A DNA stretch of 58,921 bases, taken from assembly GCA_036387335.1 (NCBI GenBank), contig DASVTZ010000007.1, positions 1 through 58,921 on the forward strand, written 5' to 3'. Each line of letters begins with the position of its first letter. Position 1 is the stretch's first letter. The stretch is from Longimicrobium sp. (lineage in GTDB: Bacteria; Gemmatimonadota; Gemmatimonadetes; Longimicrobiales; Longimicrobiaceae). Positions 7,536 through 15,818 of this stretch are shown one piece after another. Below the pieces are notes generated by a model. The model was not told the DNA's origin. It made no database searches and saw only the letters and a list, made by a program, of their open reading frames with translations. The position numbers and the translations under genes are program-made.

Positions 7536-8954
7536 ATGCGCGTACGACAGGACGTCTGGGATCTGAGCGACGAGAACCCGTGGCACCCGGTGCTCGAGTG
7601 GTACGCACGCGGGGTCGCCGAGCTTCGGGCCCGCGACGGCGACGACTTCTCCGATCCCACCTGCTGGCGCTACCTGGCGGCGATCCACGGCGCCGGGAGC
7701 GAGCCGGCCTGGCCGCAGGGCGCCACCTGGAACCGGTGCGAGCACTGGAACTGGTTCTTCCTCCCCTGGCACCGCGTCTACCTGCACTACTTCGAAAAGG
7801 CGGTGCGCGGTGCCGTCGTGCAGCTCGGCGGGCCCGACGACTGGGCGCTCCCGTACTGGAACTACAGCGATCCCCAGAAGCCCGGCCGCCGCGCTATCCC
7901 CCCGGCGTTCCGCGCGCGCACCCTCCCCTCGGGCGAGGACAACCCGCTCTTCACCGACGAGCGCAACACGGACGTGAACGAGGGCGATCAGCTTCACCCC
8001 TACGAGGTGGAGCTGGGAGGTTCGCTCAGGACCGCCCTCTTCGCCGGACCGAGCGACGGGATTCCGACCGGGTTCGGCGGCACCGATGCGGGAGCGGGGG
8101 CCATGGGTGGGTCGATGGGAACGCTGGAAAAGGCGCCGCACGGCAGCGTCCACATGGGTGTGGGCGGATGGATGGGCGCATTCAACACGGCGGGGTTCGA
8201 CCCGCTGTTCTGGCTGCACCACGCCAACATCGACCGCCTGTGGGAGGCGTGGCTCGCGGGCATGCCGGGCGCCTCCAACCCGGACACGCCGCGCTGGCTG
8301 GACCAGTCGTTCGACCTGGGGCAGGGTGAGCACGCGGTGGCGATGCGCGTGCGCGACGTGCTGGACACCACCGCGGAGCCGCTCGGCTACCAGTACGCGA
8401 GCATCGACCTTCCCGCCATCCCGGCCGGGAACGGCGTGTTCACGGCCGCCGCACCCACCCCGGAGGATGCCGTGCCGCACGACTTCCCGCCCGAGATGGT
8501 GGGCGCCAACGACCATTCCGTGCCGCTCACCGCGGGCACCACCTCCACCCGCGTGCCGGTGAGCTCCCCCACCGGGGCGATGGCCGCCGCCGTGGAGGAG
8601 GGGGTGGAGCCGAAGATCTACCTGCGCATCGAGAACGTCACCGGCCGGCAGCCCGCCAGCTCCACCTACCTGGTGCACGTCAACGTACCGCAGGGCGACG
8701 ATCCGGCCGCGCACCCGGAGCTGAGCGCGGGCCGCATCACCACCTTCGGCGTGGCCGAGGCGTCGGACCGCACCGACGAGCACGGCGGAAGCGGGATCTC
8801 GTTCACGCTGGACATCACCCCGGTGGCGCGCCTCCTTCTGGAAAAGGATGAGTGGGTGGCCGACGAAGTGGCGGTGACGTTCACGCCGGTGCGCCCTTCC
8901 GGGACCGGGGAAAGCGACCTGCGCGTGGGGCGGGTAAGCGTCTACTATGCCTGA
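7536..8954 (+). CDS. tyrosinase-family type-3 copper oxidase
   Basis: 472 residues. Copper-A ligands sit in RCEHWNWFFLPWHRVYLHYF and copper-B ligands in HGSVHMGVGG and FDPLFWLHHANIDRLWEAWL, the hallmark of tyrosinase or polyphenol oxidase (hydroxylation and oxidation of phenols to quinones). A C-terminal beta-rich domain of about 170 residues follows, as in plant-type polyphenol oxidases. No signal peptide precedes MRVRQDVWDLSDENPWHP, although such enzymes often act outside the cytoplasm. The ATG at 7536 follows GAGGTGGCG. The stop overlaps the next start by 8 bp, linking it tightly to a metal-binding-type membrane protein. The preceding 7324-7535 gap shows no gene. Confidence 0.9.
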   Translation: MRVRQDVWDLSDENPWHPVLEWYARGVAELRARDGDDFSDPTCWRYLAAIHGAGSEPAWPQGATWNRCEHWNWFFLPWHRVYLHYFEKAVRGAVVQLGGPDDWALPYWNYSDPQKPGRRAIPPAFRARTLPSGEDNPLFTDERNTDVNEGDQLHPYEVELGGSLRTALFAGPSDGIPTGFGGTDAGAGAMGGSMGTLEKAPHGSVHMGVGGWMGAFNTAGFDPLFWLHHANIDRLWEAWLAGMPGASNPDTPRWLDQSFDLGQGEHAVAMRVRDVLDTTAEPLGYQYASIDLPAIPAGNGVFTAAAPTPEDAVPHDFPPEMVGANDHSVPLTAGTTSTRVPVSSPTGAMAAAVEEGVEPKIYLRIENVTGRQPASSTYLVHVNVPQGDDPAAHPELSAGRITTFGVAEASDRTDEHGGSGISFTLDITPVARLLLEKDEWVADEVAVTFTPVRPSGTGESDLRVGRVSVYYA

Positions 8955-9717
8955 CGCGGCGGCACTCTCCGCCCCCCGCCGGGTGGCGTGGGGATGGCAG
9001 GGGGTGCGCCGCCGCGCGTGGCGACACCCCGAGTGGTGGGCGCTGGCGATCTCGGCCGCGGCGTGGGGGGCGCTCGCGGCGATGGGCGTACACCGGGGCG
9101 GCGCGGCGTGGACGATCGGCCACGCCGCCGCGATGGGCGCCGCCATGATGCTCCCGCTGGCCGTGCCCGAGCTGCGCTTCGTGGCGCTGGGCAGCCTTTG
9201 GCGCCGCCGCGACCGCGCGATGGCGATGTTCGTGGCGGGGTTCCTGGGGGTGTGGACGGCGTGCGGGGCGCTGATCCTTGTCGCGATGCACGCGCTGGTC
9301 TCCTGGGCGGGGTGGCCGGTCGCGGCCGGCGCGGCGGTGTCCGGGGCGGCGCTCTGGGAGCTCGCACCCGCCAAGAGCTACCTCCTTCGCCGCTGCCGCC
9401 GCACCGTGCCGCTGGCGCCGCGCGGCTGGCGCGCGGACGCCTGCTGCGCCCGCTACGGCGGCACCACGGGGTGGGGATGCCTCACCACCTGCGGCCCCAT
9501 CATGGTGGTGTGCGCCGCCTTCGCCCACAGCCTTCCCGTGATGGTGGTGCTGTTCGGAGTGCAGATCGACGGCCGCTACGGCACGCGGCGGTCTCCCCGG
9601 CTGGCGGCGGGGGCGCTGGTGGGGGCGTGCCTGCTCGCCGCGCTCGCGGGCGGAAACGCCCACTCCGCGCTGCACGCCCGCACGACCCCGGCGCCCCACC
9701 ACGCGCCCGCCCGCTGA
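8947..9717 (+). CDS. DUF2182 integral membrane protein (predicted metal-binding)
   Basis: 256 residues with about five to six hydrophobic helices. Conserved DUF2182 features include GHAAAMGAAMMLPLAVPELR near residue 60, WELAPAKSYLLRRCRR near 140 and a Cys-rich segment (ADACCARYGG, GWGCLTTCGPIMVV) near 165-190. The Met- and Cys-rich intramembrane motifs are why this family is described as predicted metal-binding. Its start lies inside the tyrosinase stop, so it is cotranslated with a copper enzyme. A role in copper supply or export is plausible inference, not shown by sequence. Confidence 0.78.
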   Translation: MPDAAALSAPRRVAWGWQGVRRRAWRHPEWWALAISAAAWGALAAMGVHRGGAAWTIGHAAAMGAAMMLPLAVPELRFVALGSLWRRRDRAMAMFVAGFLGVWTACGALILVAMHALVSWAGWPVAAGAAVSGAALWELAPAKSYLLRRCRRTVPLAPRGWRADACCARYGGTTGWGCLTTCGPIMVVCAAFAHSLPVMVVLFGVQIDGRYGTRRSPRLAAGALVGACLLAALAGGNAHSALHARTTPAPHHAPAR

Positions 9718-9750
9718 CCCGGGCGGCTCCACCCACCCTCCCACACGCCG

Positions 9751-11535
9751 ATGCTCAACGCCATCAGCTTCAACGCCCAGCGCGACCGGGTGGCACCCGT
9801 GGCGCCGGAGATGCTGCAGGTTCCGCAGATCGTCTTCGAAAAGGCCGCCGCGGCCGCGGCCGGGGCGGTAGGCGGCGTGTCGGTCTTTTCGCTGGATGCC
9901 GCCGCGCCCGCCTTCGAGCCCGCGCCGCTGAGCGTGGAGGCGGCGGCGCGGGGCCACCTGCAGGCGCTGCTGGAGGGGCAGGGGTCCGACCGCCTGGCCG
10001 CCATCACCTCGCCGGAGCGGCCCGAGCTGGTGCCGGACCTGAAGCTGGAGCGCCAGCGTGAGCAGGTGCTGATGGAAACGGACACCGTGTCGTTCGTGCA
10101 GACGGCCCGCTCCATCCCCGTCTTCGGCACGCGGGCGACCGTGGAAGTGAAGGGGACCGAGCGCACCCTGATGTCCGTGGAGGGGGCGCTGGCGGACGTG
10201 CCGGACGTGGACCCGCTCCCGGCGCTCGGGCCGAAGCAGGCGGCCAAGGCGCTGGCGGAGCGCCTGGGGGTGGATCTGTCCGCGGTGACGGAGGCCGGCG
10301 CCCCGCAGCTCAACTTCTACGCGGACGAGCAGGAGGGCGGAAGCCGCTGGCGTCTGGTGTACGTCTTCGACCGCGTCGCCGTGACGCCCGCCGCCGCCGA
10401 CGACGCGATGCAGTGCTGCGGCAGCGTGTCCCCCTTCGTGCCGCGGCGCACCTGCCTGGTGGACGCCGACGACGGCGGGCTGGTGATCTCCTTTAATGCC
10501 GCGGCGCACTTCGACGTCCCGGTCGCCTGCCGCGGCGTGGACGTGGACGGGGTCGTGCGCCAGTTCGACGGCCTCCCCCTGCCGGACGGCACGGTGCAGC
10601 TGCACGACCCGTGGCGCAACATCACCACCTACGACTACCAGTTCGCGGACGTCAGCCAGGCGCCCCCGTTCCCCCAGGTGCCGGTGAGCAACCCCACGCC
10701 GGAGTTCGGCGACGCCTCGCCGGCCGCGGTCTCCGCGCACTACCACGCCACCCAGGTGTTCGACTTCTTCAACGGCGTGCTCAAGCACCAGGGGATCGAC
10801 GACAAGGGGATGAAGCTGGAGTCGGTGGTCAACTGCTACGTGAGCAGGGAGAACAAGGAGCCCTCGCCCATCTGGCGCAACGCCATGTGGGCGGAGAACC
10901 GCATGTGGTACGGGCAGATACCCGTGGAGGGGGGGAACCGCAGCACCGCGCGCTACGTGGACATCATCGTGCACGAGCTTACGCACGGCGTGACGCAGCA
11001 CACGGCGGGGCTCAGGCTCGTGAACCAGAGCGGAGCGCTCAACGAGTCGTTCAGCGACATCTTCGCGGTGATGGTGCGCAACTGGTTCCTGGGCACCCAG
11101 ACCCCGGTGGCGGAGTGGGACTGGTCGATCGGGTCCGGATGGAAGGAGCCCGGAACGCCGCTGCGCAGCCTGGCCGATCCAGGCCTGGGGAAGCCGCTCT
11201 GGCCCAAGGGGCCGGGCCAGCCGGCGCACATGAACGAGTTCGTGAAGACGCTGCAGGACGACGGGGGTGTTCACGTGAACAGCGGGATCCACAACCGCGC
11301 CGCCTACAACCTGATCACCGCAAAGGGTGCGGACGGCAGCCCGGTCTTCACCCCCGAAGAGCTGGCGCGGCTCTACTACCTGACGCTCACGCGGCTCGCC
11401 CCGCTGGCGAAGTTCTCGGACTGCCGCCGTGCGCTCCTGAACATCGCCACTACCTACTACCGCGCCGATGCCGCGGCGCAGCAGGCGAAGCTCGCCGCCA
11501 TCGCGGCCGCGTACGACGCCGTGGGCATCGCGTAG
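9751..11535 (+). CDS. M4-family (thermolysin-like) zinc metallopeptidase
   Basis: 594 residues. An N-terminal FTP/PepSY-like propeptide (about residues 20-270) precedes the catalytic domain. Zinc ligands are His408 and His412 in HELTH and Glu432 in NESFSD, 20 residues on as in thermolysin; the later active-site motif HVNSGIHNRAAYN is also present. M4 enzymes are normally secreted and self-processed. Here the N-terminus (MLNAISFNAQRDRVAPVAPE) has no recognisable signal peptide, the same oddity as the neighbouring tyrosinase. It is 33 bp downstream of the DUF2182 gene in the same direction. Confidence 0.9.
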   Translation: MLNAISFNAQRDRVAPVAPEMLQVPQIVFEKAAAAAAGAVGGVSVFSLDAAAPAFEPAPLSVEAAARGHLQALLEGQGSDRLAAITSPERPELVPDLKLERQREQVLMETDTVSFVQTARSIPVFGTRATVEVKGTERTLMSVEGALADVPDVDPLPALGPKQAAKALAERLGVDLSAVTEAGAPQLNFYADEQEGGSRWRLVYVFDRVAVTPAAADDAMQCCGSVSPFVPRRTCLVDADDGGLVISFNAAAHFDVPVACRGVDVDGVVRQFDGLPLPDGTVQLHDPWRNITTYDYQFADVSQAPPFPQVPVSNPTPEFGDASPAAVSAHYHATQVFDFFNGVLKHQGIDDKGMKLESVVNCYVSRENKEPSPIWRNAMWAENRMWYGQIPVEGGNRSTARYVDIIVHELTHGVTQHTAGLRLVNQSGALNESFSDIFAVMVRNWFLGTQTPVAEWDWSIGSGWKEPGTPLRSLADPGLGKPLWPKGPGQPAHMNEFVKTLQDDGGVHVNSGIHNRAAYNLITAKGADGSPVFTPEELARLYYLTLTRLAPLAKFSDCRRALLNIATTYYRADAAAQQAKLAAIAAAYDAVGIA

Positions 11536-11631
11536 ACGTTACGGCCTGCACGACGGCACGGCTTACCCACAGACCGCGAAGACGTACGAGACAGGCGCGA
11601 GGCTTTACTAGCTTCGCGCCTTGCGTGCGGT

Positions 11632-11661
11632 TTGCGGGCGGGCAACGCAGGGATGTATCCT
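11632..11661 (+). promoter_or_regulatory. candidate promoter for the AAA-Toprim pair
   Basis: TTGCGG (11632-11637) and TATCCT (11656-11661) are 18 bp apart, about 48 bp before the ATG at 11709, which has AAGGA just upstream. Confidence 0.35.
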
Positions 11662-11708
11662 TTAGAGATACGAACGGCACCCCAGCGATCTCCCAGGCCG
11701 GAAGGATC

Positions 11709-12926
11709 ATGGAAGGCAAACGGCTCATCCACCGGTTGAAGCTCACGGACTTCCTCTCATACGGAAGCGCCGGGGTGGAGATCGACCTTCAGCCGCTCAA
11801 CGTCCTGATCGGCCCGAATGCCTCCGGTAAGTCCAATCTTCTTGAGGCGCTGGGGGCATTGCGTGCCGCGCCCGTGGACTTGGCGGCGTATTTCCGGGAA
11901 CGCGGCGGGATCGGGGAGTACATCCGTCGCGGAGCCGGCTCGTCTGGAGTCGCCCGTATCCAGACCTTCGTGGACTACCCTCAATTCTTGAAACTGGGAG
12001 CGGAGCAGAACCTCAGATACGAATTGGCATTCGAGCAGGTAAACTATCGGCTGGAACTTGTGGGTGAGGAGATCGGATCCCCGAGATTCCATGTAGCGAA
12101 CGCGACGACGGATTACCCCGCCGTGTACCACTCTGGACGTGCGGGGGCCCTGATCGCTGCCTACGATGCCGAGAGCGGCAGCCGTAGGATGATTGAGATT
12201 AACCGGCAGGATCTGAAGCCGAATCAATCTATCCTTGCTCAACGCAAGGACCCGGTCGCGTACCCCGAACTTTCCCACCTGGCGGCGTCCTTCGAATCAA
12301 TCGCCCTTTTCCAGGAGTGGAATTTCGGGCGCCGAAACCTGGCGCGCATGGGACAGGGCGCGGATCTGCCTGTCGACTTCCTGCTCCCGGATTCGAGTAA
12401 CCTTGTTCTGGTGCTCCACGATCTGGTGCAGCGGCGGGATACCCGCGGAACGGTCGAGAAGTACCTCCGGCACGTGCACGAGGCGGCAGAGCGCATTATC
12501 ACGAAGATCCAGGGCGGAGTCGTCCAACTCTACGTCGAGGAGCGCGGGGGAGAGCAGATCTCCGCGTATCGGCTATCCGACGGCACGCTCCGCTATCTCA
12601 GCCTGCTCGCAATTCTTTGTCATCCTGAGCCACCCCAGCTGATCTGCATAGAGGAGCCGGAGCTCGGGTTGCATCCCGACATCCTCCCGACGATCGCCGA
12701 GCTATTGAAGGAGGCGTCCAAGCGGACGCAGCTTATCGTCACGACCCATTCCGACGCCCTCGTCTCCGCGCTGTCGGACGTACCGGAGAGCGTCATCGTT
12801 TGCGAGTCTGGCAAGAGCGGGACATCACTGCGTCGGTTGAACGAAGAGCAGCTCGCCACGTGGCTGGAGGAGTATTCGCTGGGTGACGTTTGGCGGATGG
12901 GAGAGATCGGGGGCACCCGATGGTGA
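11709..12926 (+). CDS. AAA-15/21-type SMC-like ATPase (COG4637-like)
   Basis: 405 residues. Walker A is GPNASGKSNLLEAL near residue 34; Walker B LICIEEPELGLHPD near 310 and the H-loop motif TTHSDALVSAL near 340 show a RecF/OLD-type ABC ATPase without a fused nuclease. Between them lies a lid or coiled region (AAERIITKIQGGV, RLSDGTLRYLSLLAIL). The stop overlaps the start of the DUF4276 gene by 7 bp (ATGGTGA), so the two are made together. Codon use is visibly less GC-biased than in the flanking peptidase and beta-barrel genes, suggesting acquisition. ATPase-Toprim pairs of this sort are known in phage defence (OLD, PARIS); function here is inferred. Confidence 0.85.
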   Translation: MEGKRLIHRLKLTDFLSYGSAGVEIDLQPLNVLIGPNASGKSNLLEALGALRAAPVDLAAYFRERGGIGEYIRRGAGSSGVARIQTFVDYPQFLKLGAEQNLRYELAFEQVNYRLELVGEEIGSPRFHVANATTDYPAVYHSGRAGALIAAYDAESGSRRMIEINRQDLKPNQSILAQRKDPVAYPELSHLAASFESIALFQEWNFGRRNLARMGQGADLPVDFLLPDSSNLVLVLHDLVQRRDTRGTVEKYLRHVHEAAERIITKIQGGVVQLYVEERGGEQISAYRLSDGTLRYLSLLAILCHPEPPQLICIEEPELGLHPDILPTIAELLKEASKRTQLIVTTHSDALVSALSDVPESVIVCESGKSGTSLRRLNEEQLATWLEEYSLGDVWRMGEIGGTRW

Positions 12927-13528
12927 AGGAGACACGCATCTACGTGGAGGGCGGCGGCAGCAAGGAAAGCAAGGCATTGATGCGGCGGGCGTTCGGCCGG
13001 TTCCTGAGCGAACTCGGCCCTGAGGCCTGGGACCACGAACACGATTTGCAGATCGTGGCGTGTGGTTCTCGCGAGGCTACATACGAGAAGTTCCTGCGTG
13101 CCCGGAACGAGCACCCCAACGCATTCAACCTTCTGTTGGTCGATTCTGATGGTCCGGTCGAAGCGACTCCCCGCCAGCACCTCACGGCGGGTGGGTGGAA
13201 GCTCGGATTTGCGAGGGATGAGCAGGTTCACCTGATGGTTCAGGCGATGGAAGCCTGGCTGATCGCCGATCCGGACACCCTCGCTCGATTTTACGACCAG
13301 GGATTTGCACCGGGCGCGCTCCCTCGCACACAAAACGTAGAGAACATCCCGAAGAACGATCTGCTGCCGGCCCTGAAACGTGCCACGCGCGGCACCTCAA
13401 AGGGCGAGTACCACAAGACTCGTCACGCCTTCGAGCTCCTCGCGCGGATCGATCCCCGAAAGGTGCGAAGGAGAGCTCCACACTGCGACCTACTGTTTGC
13501 CACGATTCACGGTTACATCGCCTCTTGA
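12920..13528 (+). CDS. DUF4276 protein, Toprim-like partner of the AAA ATPase
   Basis: 202 residues. It opens ETRIYVEGGGSKES, and about 65 residues later has NLLLVDSDGPVE: an early conserved Glu and a DxD on a hydrophobic strand, the layout of a Toprim metal site. This, with the overlapping ATPase upstream, makes a nuclease-like effector likely. DUF4276 proteins are typically encoded beside such ATPases. The ATG at 12920 overlaps the ATPase stop; the longer frame upstream is rejected. Its TGA overlaps the ATG of the next gene, but that gene is a secreted beta-barrel-like protein of high GC and is probably unrelated. Catalytic activity is not proven by the motif alone. Confidence 0.8.
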   Translation: MVKETRIYVEGGGSKESKALMRRAFGRFLSELGPEAWDHEHDLQIVACGSREATYEKFLRARNEHPNAFNLLLVDSDGPVEATPRQHLTAGGWKLGFARDEQVHLMVQAMEAWLIADPDTLARFYDQGFAPGALPRTQNVENIPKNDLLPALKRATRGTSKGEYHKTRHAFELLARIDPRKVRRRAPHCDLLFATIHGYIAS

Positions 13529-14364
13529 TGCTCTCCTTTCCTTCCGTGAAGGTCCCTAACGCTTGGATACTCGCGGCGCTGGCGCTCGCGGTGCCGGGCC
13601 CGGCGCGGGCGCAGCTGCGGCCGCTGGATCCGGCGGAGTGGCGGGCGTTCGTGGAGGGGCCGGAGGTGTGGGTGGAGGCGGGGGGCGGGGCGTTCAGGGG
13701 GCAGCGCGCGTCGCTGGCGGGGACGGAGGGGTCGCTGGTGGAGGCGGGGAATTTCCGCGCGGTGTGGAGGACGGGGCGGGTGGTGCTGGAGGCGGGCGGC
13801 ACCGTGCGGCGCTTCTTCGAGGATGAGGAGCGCTTCGCCGACGCCGACCCGTCCGTCACCGAGGCGGGGCCCGGGCGACAGGATTCCGGCGACTACCGTG
13901 TCTCCACGCTGCTGCGGCTCACGCCGGAGCGCGCGCGCGTGCTGGCGATCCTGCGCTTCGGCACGCGCATCCCCACGACGGACAACCGTGTGGGGCTGGA
14001 CCGAGACGCCACCGACTTCTTTGCGCTGGTGGGGGCGCGGGCGGCGCGCGGCGGCGCATCGCTGGCGGCGGAGACGGGCGTGACCATCAACACAACGCGC
14101 CGTCCCGACTTCGAGCAGGACGACCTCATCCTCTACATCGTTCGCGCGGAGTACGACCGGCTCCCCGTCGTCCCCTCACTGACGATCACGGGGCAGCAGG
14201 TGGGGAGCGGGCACCGCGAGATCCGCGGCAACGAGTCGCTGGGCGAGGCGCGGCTGGGGGTGCGGTTCGGAAGGCGGAGGTGGATCAGGGTGGAGGGCGT
14301 GGCCGGCCTCACCCGCTTCTCGCCCGAGGCCGGGGTGCTGGTGAGCGTGGGGATCGCCCCTTGA
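13528..14364 (+). CDS. hypothetical exported, probably outer-membrane beta-barrel protein
   Basis: 278 residues with a signal peptide (hydrophobic WILAALALAVPG, cleavage near ARAQ at 27). The mature part has alternating short beta-like strands with Arg/Glu turns and ends in a Val-rich strand (AGVLVSVGIAP), suggesting an outer-membrane barrel. I recognise no family. The ATG at 13528 is used (TGATG overlap with the previous stop); a TTG one codon earlier is possible. It precedes an exported phosphodiesterase by 13 bp, so the two may share a transcript. Confidence 0.6.
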   Translation: MLSFPSVKVPNAWILAALALAVPGPARAQLRPLDPAEWRAFVEGPEVWVEAGGGAFRGQRASLAGTEGSLVEAGNFRAVWRTGRVVLEAGGTVRRFFEDEERFADADPSVTEAGPGRQDSGDYRVSTLLRLTPERARVLAILRFGTRIPTTDNRVGLDRDATDFFALVGARAARGGASLAAETGVTINTTRRPDFEQDDLILYIVRAEYDRLPVVPSLTITGQQVGSGHREIRGNESLGEARLGVRFGRRRWIRVEGVAGLTRFSPEAGVLVSVGIAP

Positions 14365-14377
14365 TGGAGGCCGGGAG

Positions 14378-15787
14378 ATGACACCGTCTCGTACACGCTT
14401 CTTCTTCGCCGCTCTGGCGCTGCTGTCGGGCGCGCGGGCGCTGCCGGCCCAGACTCCCGACGTGGTGGTGCAGGAGGAGCGCCGCAACGCGCCCGCGCAG
14501 CAGGCGAAGCCGTACGTGGTGCTCGTCTCCATCGACGGGTTCCGGCCGGACTACGTGGAGACGGTGCCCGCGCCCCGCATCGCGCAGTTCCGGCGCAAGG
14601 GTGCGGCGGCGCCGTACATGCTGCCGGTCTTCCCCTCCAAGACCTTCCCCAACCACTACTCCATCATCACCGGGATGTACCCCGGCACGCACGGGCTGGT
14701 GGGGAACCAGATGTGGGACCCGGTGCTCCGCGACTCGTTCAGGGTCGGCGACCCCGCGACGGAGCTGAATCCGCAGTGGTATGGGGGCGAGCCGCTCTGG
14801 GTGACGGCCGAGCGGCAGGGGATGCTGAGCGCGGCGCTGTACTGGCCCGGCTCGCAGGTGCCGATCGGGGGCATCCTTCCCACTTACCACGCGCGCTACG
14901 ACAAGTCGGTGCCGAGCGGGGCGCGCATGGACCAGGTGCTCAAGTGGCTCCGCCTTCCCCCCGAGCGCCGGCCGCACCTGGTGGCCGTCTACCTCTCCGA
15001 GGTGGACGAGGGGCACCATCCTCCGGGCTCGCCCGAGGTGCGCGCGGCCGTCACGCGAGTGGACTCGGTGCTGGACCTGCTGCTGAACGGGATCAACGGG
15101 CTCCCCATCGCGCGGCAGGTGAACGTGGTGCTGGTGTCCGACCACGGGATCCAGGACGTGCGCGCCGGCCGCACCCGCTTCCTCGCCGACCACATTCCGC
15201 TGGAGGGGGTGCGGGTGGTGGGGACCGGACCCACGACGTCGCTCTTCTTCGACGGCGACACGGCCGCGCTGGAGCGGGCGCGCACGGCGCTCCGCAGGGG
15301 ACTCCCCGGCGCGGGCGTCTACCGGCGCGCCGAGATCCCCGCGCGCTACCACCTCTCCGCCTCCCCGCGCGCGGGCGACCTGCTGGTGGAGATGCCGGCC
15401 CCCGACCTGATCGCCGCCCGCCGCCCCGGGTGGGGCAACGACGACGCGAACCACGGCTACGACCCGGCGACGCCTTCGATGCACGCCTTCTTCGCCGCCG
15501 CGGGCCCCGCCTTTCGCCAGCGGACGCGCGTCCCCGCCTTCGAGAACGTGCACCTCTACCCGCTCATCACCACCATCCTGCGCCTGCGCCCCAACCCGGC
15601 CATCGACGGCCGCGCCTCCGTCCTGGCGCCGCTCCTGAGGAAAACAGCGGGGCTCACACAGAGACACAGAGACACAGAGAGAAGAACAAAGGAAGTTCTC
15701 TGTGGCTTGCAGTTCCCTCTGTGTTCTCTGTGTGAGGCTTTTCTCCTGACCCGGCACACTTCGTGCTTTACATCGCAAAGCACTTGA
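14378..15787 (+). CDS. ENPP-type ectonucleotide pyrophosphatase/phosphodiesterase (alkaline phosphatase superfamily)
   Basis: 469 residues with a signal peptide (FFFAALALLSGARALPAQ). The catalytic domain starts VVLVSIDGFRPDYVE with the metal-binding Asp, and the nucleophile is the Thr of PSKTFPNHYSIITGMYPGTHG. Later metal motifs are EVDEGHH near 210 and VLVSDHG near 250, with NHGYDP near 362. It would hydrolyse phosphodiester or pyrophosphate bonds in the periplasm. The recognisable domain ends near residue 425 (SVLAPLL); the last 40-odd residues are encoded by a CACAGAG-type intergenic repeat at 15653-15736, so the C-terminus is either a repeat-derived tail or the product of a lost stop. Confidence 0.85.
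   Translation: MTPSRTRFFFAALALLSGARALPAQTPDVVVQEERRNAPAQQAKPYVVLVSIDGFRPDYVETVPAPRIAQFRRKGAAAPYMLPVFPSKTFPNHYSIITGMYPGTHGLVGNQMWDPVLRDSFRVGDPATELNPQWYGGEPLWVTAERQGMLSAALYWPGSQVPIGGILPTYHARYDKSVPSGARMDQVLKWLRLPPERRPHLVAVYLSEVDEGHHPPGSPEVRAAVTRVDSVLDLLLNGINGLPIARQVNVVLVSDHGIQDVRAGRTRFLADHIPLEGVRVVGTGPTTSLFFDGDTAALERARTALRRGLPGAGVYRRAEIPARYHLSASPRAGDLLVEMPAPDLIAARRPGWGNDDANHGYDPATPSMHAFFAAAGPAFRQRTRVPAFENVHLYPLITTILRLRPNPAIDGRASVLAPLLRKTAGLTQRHRDTERRTKEVLCGLQFPLCSLCEAFLLTRHTSCFTSQST
15653..15736. repeat. CACAGAG-type intergenic inverted repeat, full copy
   Basis: 84-bp imperfect palindrome beginning CTCACACAGAGACACAGAG and ending CTCTGTGTGAG, with the family core CTGTGGCTTGCAGTTCC near its middle. 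It lies inside the open frame of the phosphodiesterase. Confidence 0.88.
15763..15783. promoter_or_regulatory. operator-like inverted repeat, site 1
   Basis: Perfect 7-bp arms GTGCTTT and AAAGCAC around the spacer ACATCGC, 35 bp before the membrane protein ATG. A close relative is at 16838-16858; the likely ligand is the winged-helix regulator encoded at 16438. Confidence 0.7.
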
Positions 15788-15818
15788 CTGGCGCGCCGAA
15801 CCCGTGCATCTTGAAACC

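Noticed and set aside
8881-11292. 803-codon minus-strand open frame
   Set aside because: It is the His/Arg-rich antisense shadow of the tyrosinase, DUF2182 and M4 genes; no domain or start supports it. Similar long shadows at 4062-5537, 14309-16417, 17472-19649 and 24311-27388 are rejected for the same reason.
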